Shown piece after piece: positions 23,401 through 35,751 of a DNA stretch of 64,000 bases; the first letter of the stretch is position 1, and each line of letters starts with the position of its first letter. The notes under the pieces are model-generated. The model was not told the DNA's origin and did not search any database. It worked only from the letters and a program-made list of their open reading frames with translations. The stretch covers positions 2,154,917 through 2,218,916 of the forward strand of contig NW_011887293.1 of the NCBI RefSeq assembly GCF_000151315.2, written 5' to 3'. The stretch comes from Capsaspora owczarzaki ATCC 30864 (Eukaryota > Opisthokonta > Filasterea). A program made the position numbers and the translations under genes.

Positions 23401-26400
23401 TTGCTAGTACCACCCACGCTGCGCTGTTGCTGGGTTGAAGATGTCGGGAACTTGCGCGTGTACAGCCCAGAAACAGAGCGTTGGCGAGCGGCAATCATGC
23501 CATCGTCAGGATCAACATGGTGCTCAGTCAGGTAAAACCGGATGTGATGGCCTTGGTGACGCTGCAGCAACTCGTTGATTCGCTCAGCATCGTCCAAGCG
23601 TCGCTCCGACACGTGATCGAGCACCAAATCCAAGCAGAAAATATCTGCAGAAGCGCGAGGAATGTCGTGCTTGCCCACAGCAGCGCGCAGCAAGCTGGCG
23701 GCCGTGGTTGTGGCAGAAATCGCAAAGGTGCGGAAGGAGAAATCGCGCCGATAGACCCGCACGGCGGGAGGAGTGTCGGCTCCGCCACCACTGACGCCAC
23801 TACTGGCTTTCGTTGCAGACGCCGATGCGGCACTCGGGGATGACACTGCAGGGGCTGATTTAGATGTGGAAGCAAGTTCGGTGCCGCGTGCACTTGGGCT
23901 GGAGGAAAAAGCCGCAGGCGGAGCTGGGGCCACCAAACGGGCAGCAGCCTCTGCTCCAGCTCGAGTATCTTCAAACACGGGCGGCGGTGGCACCGTGTTG
24001 GAATTTCGCTCGCCATTGGTTGCGTTGTCGCTCACGCTGAGATCTTGCGATGAACCGCGGCTTGGAGTGCGCAGGGTCGCAGGCGCGGTTGCGGACGTTG
24101 CTGCAGTTGTGAGAGCGGCGAGCTGCGAGACGGGAATGGCACCTAGCACATCTCCGGAAGGCGTCCGCGAGCGAGGACGCGAGACTTCCGCCAACGGGGT
24201 ACCCGAGGTTGTTCGAGAACGAGGTTGTCGCACCACAGCGGCGCGGATGGGCTCGATGATGACGTCGTCACTCAAGTCGCTCACTGGGGTAAGCGTCATC
24301 CTCTTGGCCTTTTTGAGAGCGGCGCGCATGAGCCACGGAATCTCTTCGTCATCCATCTTGCGCGATACGGTGCCAGATGTCTCGACGAGGCAATAGGTCT
24401 TCGGATCAATGTCGCCTTTGTTTGCCTTGATCAATGCCAGCTTGACAACGTCTCCGACCGTGTTTACTTTGAGCACCTTGAAAATGGTATAAGGGTGGTC
24501 GGGTGTGACGCCATAAATGCAGACAACGCCTTCATCTGGAGTGATGGACAAGGTTCGGGACCGCCCCAGTCGCTGCTGCTGTTGTAGTTGTTGTAGTTGT
24601 TGTTGTTGTTGTTGTTGTTGCGGTTGCGCAGAATCTGAAGGCGAAGTGCTGCCTGCTTCCAGAGCAGCTTCGCTCGCGTTCGCATCGTTCGCGTATGCGT
24701 CAGAGTCAGAGTCAGCCGCAGATAACACAGAGTCTCGGGGACTGGACGGCGTTTTTGACGAAATGGAAGTGGGCAGGCCGAGGAGAGCGGTTGAGGTCAA
24801 GTCGCTCGGCTTGGAGATGGACTCGTCAGAACCCGAATCAGAGTCCAGTGGGCGAATGGCGTCCAAATGTGTGTCATCGACAGTCTTGGAGTGGCGGGCA
24901 GCAATCTTGGCAGCGGCTTCGGCACGTTGTGCGGCCTCGTGCTCGTCGACCCGCGCAAGTTGAGCCGGAGTCGCGACAGCAAGCACCTGCCAGGAATCTC
25001 GAGGACGCAGGAACAGCCGCTTGCTTCGTTCCAAGCATTGAGCAGCAGTGAGAGGAATTTCGGCATCGTCGATGACGCGTTCGCCATCCATGCCGGTCGT
25101 CTCTACCAAACAGTACTTGCTCGGATTGGCTAGGACATTCTTGGCACGAATAAGCGCCAGGCGCACAACATCGCGAGCAGTGCTGATGCTCAGCACGGTA
25201 ATGTTGCTGATCGCAGTTGGCTCTTTGGAAACGTCGTAGATGCACAGCAAGCTTTCCGCGTCCACAATGGCAGAGATTGCACGTCGTTTCCGGAGCGCGC
25301 TCGAGCTGCGAGAAGCGACCGTAACGGCCGGCTCTGGATTGGAACCGCTGCTCGGCTTGGCGCTGCCATCTTGAATGATGACGGGCGCCGTCTCGATCGA
25401 CACGCGTCGCCGTGGCGATGCAGTCCCGGAAGCAAAGGCAGCCGCGTTTGCGGGCGCCATCATCTCGGAGACGGTGTCGTTCACGGATGCAGCAATGGCT
25501 GCAGAGTCATCAGCGCGGGAATCGATCAGGGCAGCAGCAGTAGTCGCGGCGGTTGCCGACACATCTCCTCCACCCAACGCACCGTCTTGTGGCTGTGATT
25601 GCGTGTTGTCCTGCTGCTGTAGCGTGCCAGCAGCAGCTTGTAGAGGGATTGCATCAGAAACGGTTGTAGATTCATGAGAAGGAGCAATCGCAGGAGACTC
25701 GAGTTGAGAAGCCGAATGTGCACTCGAAACGCGAAGTGGTGGCGGTGGGGGTGCGACGCCGTCTTCGCTGCCAGCGCTGCTCAGCGAAGTAAGAGACGCC
25801 GCTTCATTCAATGGAGGGGCGGCAATTGCCTCTGACGAGCTCGCGCGAGAGGCGTGCTCAAGACTATGTGAGCTGGCGTGCAAGCTCCCACGGCTTGCAT
25901 CGTCCATGCCTTCGCTCGAATCGCTCCCGCCACTGACACTCCCGTCCACGCGCTCATGAGACAAGCTCAGTGGAGGAGTGGACAAGTGGGCAGACTCGGA
26001 CTGCTGCGGGAAGACAGGCTCGAGTTTCGCCAGCAAGGCATTTGCACGCGCGAGATCTTGCTCCAGCTGGTTGGCTCGATCGGCCAAGAGCAAGCGCTCT
26101 CGTGTGGACGCTTCTGCCGCTGCTTCCGCTAGCACGGCACGCGCTTCGAGAGCTGCGATGCGAGCAAGAAACTCGTCCTGCTGCTGGCGAACGCGCTGCT
26201 CGGATGCCTCAGCCGCCTCGGCGATGACGGCCGCAGCAGCGTCGCGGGCCGCCCGAATTGTTGCAGCCTCTGCTCCCTTCGATTCCGCCTCGGCCTCCTT
26301 CAACTGCAGTTCGAGAGCCGCAACACGTGCAAGGTGCTCGGACTCTTGCTGCCGTGCGCGCGATTGCTGCTGCTCAAACTCGGTTTCTTTCGCTGCACGT

Positions 26401-28971
26401 TCGACACGGCGTGCCTCGAGCATGAACGCCAATTCTTCACGATGCCGGGCATCCTGCGCTTGAAGCTCACTGGCACGACGCGTGTGGGCTTCCACCAGTT
26501 GACGCTTCAAATCTGCAATTTCCTGCTCCAAGTCGCCGTTGTTGGCTCCGGAAATGCTGCTGCTAGTGCTGACACTGTTTCGACGCTGGTCGAGCTGGTC
26601 AATCGACGGCATCGAGTTGAGCGACGGGGTGGAACCCAGTGGGAGCTTGAACCCGTCTGACGACGCTGCAGCGTCCGCCATCGCCTGGTGTTGCTCCAGC
26701 TGCAAGTCCTTCCAGCGGCGTGCCTCTGTCTTGGCCTCGTCGCGCTCTTGCTCGAGCTCGCGAATCTTCTCCAGTAAATCGGACTCGGTGGTGGACTGCG
26801 ACCGCCTCCGACCAACCTGGAGCGACAAGGAGGAGTTTTGGGGTGACAGGCCGGGAACCTCATCGGATTGCTCGGCCGTGAGATCGGCAGAATCAGACGC
26901 TGGGAAGGTCGATCCGGAGCCTGACGAACTGCGCGAGGCAATCGCTGGTCGCTGGCGGTATCCTGAAAACGAGGCGTTACTCCGTAGGGTTGAACCAGCG
27001 GCCGAATTGACCTCAAACGACTGCGAGCGAGTCAGAGAAGCAGATACGCCAGGTGGTGCCGTCATTGGCTTGTTGACAAAGCGCTGGTGCAAGCACGCCA
27101 CGTAAATCATCATGGATGTCTCGTCAATGTGCGACTCGGACGAGCACACGTCATTTGCGTCCAGCAAATCTGGAACTCCGGCTAGTGTGAGCGCCTCCAA
27201 TGCAGCCTGCGTGTTTTGTACCTCGTTGGTCTGAACATGAGAGTTGAAGAGAGAGTCAGAGTGAGAAAGTTGAACCGAATCGTCATAAACATGCATGGCA
27301 AACAGACAAAAAAACACACACACAAAAGGTAATTCCCAAGAAGCAACGCCGCTCCTACGTACTTTATCCGTTGGATAGTTGTATCCCTCGCAAAATCGAC
27401 TGGCCAAAGCGCATAGGGGCAAACCGGTGCCAAAGCTGCGACCAAAACAATTGAAACACAGCAATCAGCGCACCTTCACCGCACCTTCACCGCACCTTCA
27501 CCGCACACAATAGGGTTGGAGATTCAGACAATCCAAAACCCAACCAACAATCACCACCAACAAGACAAGCTGTCTGACGACGCACCTGCGATCAAAGTTG
27601 GCAATTTTCAGACTTTCGTCGACCGACTCGGCAACTGATTTGCACCAAGCAAGCAGCACGTATTTTACTCGCGCTCCGGACGGTTCGCCAACGACTACAC
27701 AACTAAACTGATAGCGCCGCAAGATGGCGTAGACAATGGCCATGACTTGCTTCTTGTTGCCGAGCTCAATGTCTTCAGCGCTCCATTTGAGCGCCGTTTG
27801 TGCAACCTGCTGCAGAGTCTGTAAACCCATGTGCAAGTTGTCGATACGATGCCACCGCCGTTCGGGCACCACGTGAAAGGTCAACCGGGTGCCAGTCAGA
27901 ATGGACAAGAGCCAGCAGATTTTGGTGCCGTCCCTGCGTCCAGTCAACGAATGAGTTGTTGATACAGCAACAGCGGCAGCAGCAGCAGCAGCAACTTGTT
28001 AGACACCGAAATGCAGTTTGTGGGGCGTTCCTTACCGGAAGTCAGCGTCCATGTTTCGAACACCATCAACGTCTACCTTCGCGAGGTGGTGGTTAACCCA
28101 TCGAATAAATGTCTGTGTGTGATGCAGAGCAAGAGGGGAGGTTTTTGTGAGCACCGGCCAAACAAGCATTGACAAACAACAAAAACAAACACAAAAACCT
28201 CATAAAATAATAAATAAGAGTAAATAATAACAAATAGAATAAGAATAAATAACCGTAAATAATAAAAGAATAAATAAACAGATGAAGAGTCAATGTTCGG
28301 CTCCATCCCCGGGTCCGCCACCGCTCTTCCGTCCCCCCCCCGTCCCGCGAACTCGTCCAACACTGAGCTTCAAGTCAAAGAGAGGAGGACAAGAAGGCGG
28401 GGTGTCGAATCAGCGTCACTGAGGTCAATGAAGCGTGAATGGATCAAAAAAAAAAAAAGACAAAGTACATCCATCCCTTCCCATCCTCTCCCCCACACAC
28501 ACACAGCCGAATGGGTCGCACGCAATCACAGCGTCATGTCGTGATGTGCACGCTTTTCCACAGTTGCTCGGTTGGCGGTGGACGGGGAGAACAACGGAAG
28601 GAGCGGTTGGACCCTGCAAACTCACTCAACTCACTCCCCTCCCCTCCTCGCGCGGTTTCGCTCTCGTTGTTAGCTGCAGCTGTGGCGGCGGCGGCGGCTT
28701 GTTGTGGTTGCTTGCATTTTACCTTCTCTTGAGTGGTCGCTTGCTGGAGTCGCGTCTCTGGCGCAAACCGCTTCCGAGGCGAGCCCGCGACAACGGCGGA
28801 TGTAGCAGCAGCAGCAGCAGCAGGAAAGCTTGTCGCTGAGCCTGGAGGCGACAGACCCGTCAGCCCCGCCTCGCCGCCATTGCTGAGACTAGTGCTGCTC
28901 ACGCTGCCAGCGCGCAAGGAGGCCGATGGGACTGCAGCGCTGCCGGTGCTGCTGCTCTCGAGGGCAGACAT
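20482..28971 (-). CDS. Tandem CH, coiled-coil, RA, RapGAP and CNH domain protein
   Basis: Eight exons: 28971-28723, 28112-28036, 27933-27586, 27435-27363, 27230-21327, 21197-20996, 20900-20820 and 20705-20482; all phases join, giving 2,385 residues. CH1 begins at ~84 (TFIRWVNHHLA, DGTKICWLLSILTG); CH2 (VLLAWCKSV, SFGTGLPLCALASRF) ends near 301. A coiled coil spans ~400-665. Two RA domains lie at ~900-1000 (LLCIYDVSKE) and ~1140-1230 (VVCIYGVTPD). A divergent RBD/RA follows (~1405-1485). RapGAP (~1540-1930) keeps the catalytic Asn-thumb context RHIGNDICAIVF (~1781). A CNH domain runs from ~2040 to the end (NLGVFVNRRG, PNILGFSTNSIEVR). The RapGAP-CNH half resembles animal GARNL3. An actin-linked Rap/Ras inactivator is the natural inference. 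Confidence 0.9.
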
Positions 28972-30601
<1,630 letters not shown>

Positions 30602-30672
30602 TTGGCACGTGTACTTGTTCATTTGGGTGGGGGGGGAGTGTTTTTGTTTTTAATATACAACTTTGACGGCAT

Positions 30673-31430
30673 TCAAGTGTTGCTGTGCTCCTCTATCACC
30701 GACTTGATTGCTTGTATCATCTCTGGACGTGTGCATGTGCTCAATACTTCGCTGAAAGAGACCTGTTCAAGTAGTTTGGGTTTCAGTAAAACAAAACAGA
30801 AAAAAAAAACAGATCGTGCCCTATCTTCTCGCTTGATGATGGAGACCCACCCATTTCCGCGATCGCTCGCGCTGCTCTGGCCATTGATCTAGCACTTGGT
30901 CGACCGCTAATTCAAACCAGTGAATGCAGGACGTTGAATTCCCGTTTTTCGACGCAACCTGCACGCTTCCCAGCGAACGCGTAATTCTGCCAACAATGCC
31001 CGCTTCTTCGACTACCAAAATACAAATCGCAATAGGAACAAGTGAGCACATTTCAATGCTGAATCTGAGCAACTGAGCCATCATCATTCTGGATTGGGAA
31101 CCGCCCCCTCTTACTTGCTTCCCGGCGAGCGCTCTCCTCGATGGACTCGTCGCTTTCCCAGCCGCCCTTTGGCAAAATCCACTCTTGCTTGGCTCGTGAT
31201 GTTACTAGCAGGATCTCACGCTGCCCACCCTCCCCCGCCACGCGGCCAAGATGATGGTGAGGACGAAACATTCGGATTGAGCTCGCCCCAGCCAGCATTG
31301 AGCATTGGGTGAAATTGGTTACCGTGTCGCGTCGTGTGATGACGCAGCCAGCAACTTGGCGAACACCGTCGTGGTAGACTTGCATGTCCCGGCCAAGGCG
31401 CGAGGTCAGTGGGATGGCAGAAGCGTCCAT
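30673..31430 (-). CDS. Diphosphoinositol polyphosphate phosphohydrolase (Nudix, DIPP type)
   Basis: This enzyme removes beta-phosphate from inositol pyrophosphates and diadenosine polyphosphates. Exons are 31430-31115, 31011-30851 and 30762-30673, encoding 188 residues; animal DIPPs are ~170. VAGCVITRR, LLVTSRAKQEWILPKGGWE and the full Nudix box G-x5-E-x7-RE-A-I-EE-A-G-I are present. The box is split by intron 1 between REA and IEEAG. WFELAVDQVLDQWPEQRER then RKWVSFSEVL close the fold as in NUDT3/Aps1. A ~20-residue insert (NFTQCSMLAGASSIRMFRPH) precedes the substrate loop. An inositol 5-phosphatase lies ~10 kb away, but no operon relation should be assumed. Confidence 0.92.
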
Positions 31431-31605
31431 CAATCAGTATTCGTGCAAAGGGAGATCCGATGAAAGCAACGACTGGAGCAGAATGGAAGAGAACTGTACT
31501 GAATAATAATAATAGTGCTTGCAATGGCAACAGCAATAGCTATAGCATGACAGAGAGAGGGAGAGGGAGAGAAATCGTTCACAACAAAGAGCACAAAAGT
31601 TTGAC

Positions 31606-32729
31606 TCATTTTTGCTTGGCAGACTTTGGGGAAGCATTTCGCTTCCCGACACCGCCTTTAACACTCGAGCGCTTGCCTGTACTTGGCTTTTTGGCAGCCT
31701 GTGCGGGTTGAACCATTCAGATATGAGGAAGACGAGCAGCAGCAGCAGCAAAAGGCAAAGAATGAAATAAAAGAGTTGTCCAACAACGCTCAAACAAGTC
31801 CTGCCAAGCATACAATAACCACCACCACCACCACCACCACCACCACTCAAAACTGCTTGCATACCTTGGATGATTTCGAGGCCATATCTTCGGATGTTAG
31901 CACCTTGGTGACGGGCTTTTTCTTCTTGCCTTTTGACTTGGCACCTGATTCATCGTCCTCGTCGTCCACACCTCGCCACGAGTCTGTGGCAATCGCATCG
32001 TCTTGGAACGCGTCCTGCACACACAACCGGTGTATCATGGTTTATGATGGTTTTGGTCAGTGATACTGCTCGGTTGATCACTCTGAACAGCATCTTCAGC
32101 TCAACTTACGGCATCGATTGAGCCCTCAACGACAGTCATGCTGTCCAGCGCATCTCCAAGGCATGTTGTATGAATGACGTTGTTCACGGTGGCATCGATT
32201 CGGGCCTCGTTGGGTCCGATCGTCACCAGCATGAATGTATTGCTTGGAACGACTGTGCCCTGGAAGATGAGCCCCTTGAGGTCGAGCACCAACGGCGCCG
32301 CGGCATCTTGCGCATTGACGACCAATCGTCCAACCGAGCCCGTGTCGCCGCTGAGGTTCAACTGCGACACAGAGCGTGGCGAGAGTGTGTGAGTTGCAGT
32401 TTTTGGCGCCAACTCTCACCCATTCGCGCCAAATCTCAACAAAATCCTGCGCCATCTGCTTGCGCTGCTCCAGAGACGCCCTGAGCACTGTTTGCGCCAC
32501 AGTCAATGTGTACCTGAGGTTCGGTTGTCTCCATGAGGAAGGCGGTTGCTGGCTTCCCAAGCACGAGCGGGATTGCTCCAACGGGCAGCGCGGCGGTCGC
32601 TTTGGCTTTGCTCTGGAGCAGCCCTTCGACCGCCTCGGCTGCCGCTGCAGCCAGATCGAACGTCGCATCAGCAGCATCGGCATCGGCAGCAGCATTCGTA
32701 TCAGCATTCGTCGACAGATCAATGTCCAT
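31606..32729 (-). CDS. BIN4-like protein (candidate topoisomerase VI accessory factor)
   Basis: Exons 32729-32514, 32361-32110, 32014-31865 and 31698-31606 encode 236 residues; all junctions are phase 0. Residues 1-72 are Asp/Ala-rich. The core (73-156) has LSGDTGSVGRLVV, LVLDLKGLIFQGTVVPSNTF and a MTVVEGSIDA end. The C-terminal ~80 residues are acidic, then Lys/Ser-rich (KSKGKKKKP, SAKQK), typical of a nuclear DNA-binding tail. From memory the core order LSGD-VGR-LDLKG-VPS-TF-EG resembles plant BIN4/MIDGET, a component of the topoisomerase VI complex. I cannot confirm this without a search. The alternative is an uncharacterised nuclear protein. A T-run and CAG immediately before the ATG suggest a leader intron. 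Confidence 0.5.
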
Positions 32730-33085
32730 TCCTGCACAAAAAAAAAAAAACAAAGAAAGAGCTCAAGAATCAAAAAGTGACAAAAATGGATTGACGGGTT
32801 GACCAAATTCAGAAGGCAAAAAGTTCTCAGAAACTCTGGCAACCTGCTAAAACTCAGACTTTTTTCTCCTTTTCAAACACTCTTTGAAAAAATCGAGCGT
32901 CACTCTTCTTTCACTGCTCTGCTCGGCGTTGAGTTTTGTATGAAGCGACATCATCATCAAGTAAAAGCTCAAACCTTGCATTGTGAGCTGTGTTGACATT
33001 TTGCGATAGAAAAACTCGCTGACTTTTGTTGCTTGACATTCAATTGCTGCTGCTGTATGAACTATTCTTTGTTTTTTTTTCCAAG
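32730..33085. promoter_or_regulatory. Head-to-head region between BIN4-like gene and membrin
   Basis: This should contain the first exon(s) of membrin on the + strand, but no segment encodes the expected N-terminal helices. One possibility is a mini-exon from the ATG at 32940 with a GTAAAA donor at 32961, which keeps phase with 33086. A T-run and CCAAG acceptor sit at 33071-33085. Confidence 0.4.
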
Positions 33086-33678
33086 GCTGCTGCTGCACAG
33101 GCGTCGTCGGGAAGCGCGTTTGCCGAACGGGACGAACTCTTCCGGCGAAGCGCTGCGAGCGATGGCTCAGCACACGGCGCGTCGTCATCCTCTTCGTCAT
33201 CCACGTCGTCAAGGCCGGGCGAGACTGCCATTACAATGATGGAGTATGGCGCGCGCGAGCACGGCAAGCTGGCGCAGGTCGACAGCAGCATTGACGAAAT
33301 GCTTGGTAATGCCGTCAATATGCTCGACAGCCTCAAGTCACAGCGCGCAACGCTCAAGGCAAGTGACAAATAGGACAATTTGGAATTTGGAATTTGGACT
33401 TTTGGAATTGGAAGTGGGGATTTCTCATCGTGGAACGAGACCTTTGGAAACATGCGCAACGTCAAGCTCACACAAATTTTCGGTTTTGAACGAATTTGGT
33501 GGGCGGGGAGCAGAGTGCGCATCGACGGGCGCTAGATGTCTTCAATACGCTTGGCTTGTCGAATACTGTGATGCGGTACATTGAAAAGCGGTCGGCCCAG
33601 GACTGGTGGATTTTGACGGGAGGCATGATTTTCACAATTGTGTTTATGGTGATGTTCTACCGATGGTGGATGTCATGA
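33086..33678 (+). CDS. GOSR2: Membrin (GOSR2/Bos1-type Qb-SNARE), N-terminus unresolved
   Basis: This is a Golgi v/t-SNARE for ER-to-Golgi and intra-Golgi fusion. Two exons are supported: 33086-33358 and 33514-33678, encoding 145 residues. The SNARE helix contains IDEMLGNAVNMLDSLKSQRATLK and, after the intron, ALDVFNTLGLSNTVMRYIEKR. A C-terminal membrane anchor (WWILTGGMIFTIVFMVMFYR) follows. These match GOSR2, with the zero-layer Gln in SQRATLK. The intron is of GC-AG type (AAG then GCAAGT). Animal membrin has ~110 more N-terminal residues (Habc-like helices) that I do not find between this gene and its upstream neighbour. The start codon is therefore uncertain. The 3' end faces PIGU 134 bases away. 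Confidence 0.85.
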
Positions 33679-33812
33679 GGCGTTGTTGTAGTTTGTTTTG
33701 TTGTTCACATCCATTCTTAGTACGATATTGAAGGACGATCTGTTGTGGAGAAATCGAGCGTTGTTTTTTGTTGTTGTTGTTTTTTTTTTTCTCGCTGTAC
33801 AGAACAGCAAGG

Positions 33813-35584
33813 TCATTGCATCACAACCGTCGCACCGTCAGGTACGGCGATGCCATGGATAATATCATACTCTCTTCGCAGGTATGCCAAGCAATAGTCG
33901 AGTGCCAGGGCCGTGACTGCAAAGGCGTGTGCCAGAGTAACGCCATACGGAAAGTTGGCGTTGCCATTCGAGCCGACCAGCCATTGGTGGAAGAAAACTG
34001 GCCCGAGAATGGTGGTGAAGGTCAAAATGCCGCCAACAACGAATCGGAACCGCAAGTCTGTACAAGCCAAGAACAGTTAGTGGAAGCGGTCCAACCAAAA
34101 ACAGACGGGGGGAAATGCCAACAAACAACCACATCGTTCAACGTGCATGGATTGAGCTGTGGGAACATGCAGAGCATGGAAAACACAAGTGCCAAGTCGC
34201 CCATCGAGGGATAGGACTTGAACACGGTAATGATTGTGACGATAGCGAAAGCAAGAAGTGGCGGATGTCGTCTGTTGCACCGGCACACAAAAATTTCAGT
34301 GGTGAGCGTTCCAGGAACTACTGCCCACACACACAACCCGTAACAGGGAACATTCACTCGACTCGAAATCATGACAGGACTTGCCGAAACTGCACCGACA
34401 AAGGAAACACGTAAATAAACACATGCAGCTGGAAGACCCAAGCGAAAAACGGTCGAAAGTGCATAAAGATCTCGGTGAAAAAGTACCACATCAGTCCGAT
34501 GTTGGGAGTGAGATCTGGAACTTGGATGATAAAGCCAAAGACCGCATCCACAAAGTCCCAAGAGTCAATGTAGAGGTAGGAAGCCAGCGCCACAACAAGG
34601 GTCCAAGCTACGACCCAAAAGCCAAACACGACGACGCGCCATGTTGAAACATCAGATGGAGCCTGCACGCTGTTCACTGCAGCCAGTGCGGACGACGGTG
34701 CAGAGTGAAGCTGGAGCACAGGTGGGTGACTAGCGATCGCGAGCGCAAGCGGCGCAACGAGTGCGATCGGATAGAGCGACGAGTATCCAGCCAGCACGCA
34801 AAAGAGCGCAGCCAACGCTGAATGCTGCTTGACTGCGAAATACAAGGCAGATGCAATCAAGAATGCGTCCCAGGACGCCGTGGAGTGCGCCAAAAAGCAA
34901 AGTATGGAGAATGGGTTGAAGAGCCAGACCAGCAAAGTCGTCTGCGCCGCGTCGTCTGCGTCCTTTTCAGTCACAGCGAACAAAGAGGACGTTGCTGCGG
35001 ATGCCTCCGGCTTGTTCTGGTTGTTCTTGAGACGCGAGCCATCCAACCACCGCACAGAGTACCGAGCGACTCCAGCGAGCGCCAGTCCGGCCAGCACATC
35101 CGACACCAAGGTGAGCAAAATGACGGCCCATCGAACGTGCTGCGTCTCTGGCGCCATGCTGGTGGCAGTAGCAGTGATGGCGGCACTGACTTGTGCGACT
35201 GGCCCAACCTTGAGCTGTTTTGACACGGATTGCACGAGCGACAGGACGAGCGGCGCATGGTGCACGAGATCCCCGCTGTACGGCGATGCGCCTTGCTCCA
35301 TCAAATGCAATCCCTACAACAACATGATTATCAGCACACATCCATGGTCACGGCACGGCACGGAGCGCGATCGAGGAGTTGCAATCTTGTCGCGTACGAA
35401 CGGTACGTTGTTGTTATTGTTGTTGTTGGTGTCGTACCTCGAGCAAGCGACGATGGCTCGTCAGTGGCGTCACCAGCTCATAGCGCTGAGGGTCTTGGAT
35501 GTACGACAGCAGTGGACTTGGCAGCAGCATCAGCAGTCCGAGCCGGAGCGCCACTGCAGCGGCAATCCACGACGCGATCTGCAT
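33813..35584 (-). CDS. PIGU: GPI transamidase subunit PIG-U (Cdc91)
   Basis: This multi-pass ER membrane subunit of the GPI transamidase helps recognise the GPI anchor. Exons are 35584-35438, 35313-34385, 34271-~34147 and 34057-33813. Diagnostic blocks are YELVTPLTSHRRLLEG and MEQGASPYSGDLVHHAPLVL. SWDFVDAVFGFIIQVPDL, NIGLMWYFFTEIF, FKSYPSMGDLAL, GNANFPYGVTLAHAF and YCLAYLRREYDIIHG also match PIGU. About ten hydrophobic segments are visible. Intron 2 begins GCAAGT (GC-AG type) and keeps frame. The end of exon 3 is uncertain: a GC donor at 34146 gives the best alignment (LNPYDLRFRF). A T-rich tract and CAG just before the ATG suggest a leader intron. The head-to-head neighbour is MED10. Confidence 0.92.
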
Positions 35585-35751
35585 TTCAGGCTGAGCACCA
35601 AACAAAACAAGCAAAAAAAAAAAACTCAGACTGAGAACGTCATCAATCAAAGAAGATATAAATCACGTTACTCATATGCTTCAATTCAAAGGTGACGAGT
35701 TTAGGAGTTGTAATGGACGTCCAGTCTTCGTTCTGAGCTTGCATTGAAGCA
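35585..35751. promoter_or_regulatory. Bidirectional promoter of PIGU and MED10
   Basis: Only 167 bases separate the two opposing start codons. The interval has an A-run (35611-35622) and an AT-rich patch around 35650-35675. Shared promoter use is inferred from spacing. Confidence 0.6.

Noticed and set aside
32358-32513. Continuous coding through the first BIN4-like intron (SLEQRKQMAQDFVEIWREW)
   Set aside because: It is in a different frame from both flanking exons; a 152-base GT-AG intron restores frame directly into the conserved LSGD block.
32376-32780. + strand open frame over the BIN4-like gene as the missing membrin N-terminus
   Set aside because: The translation has no SNARE-like helices and is antisense to a better-supported gene.
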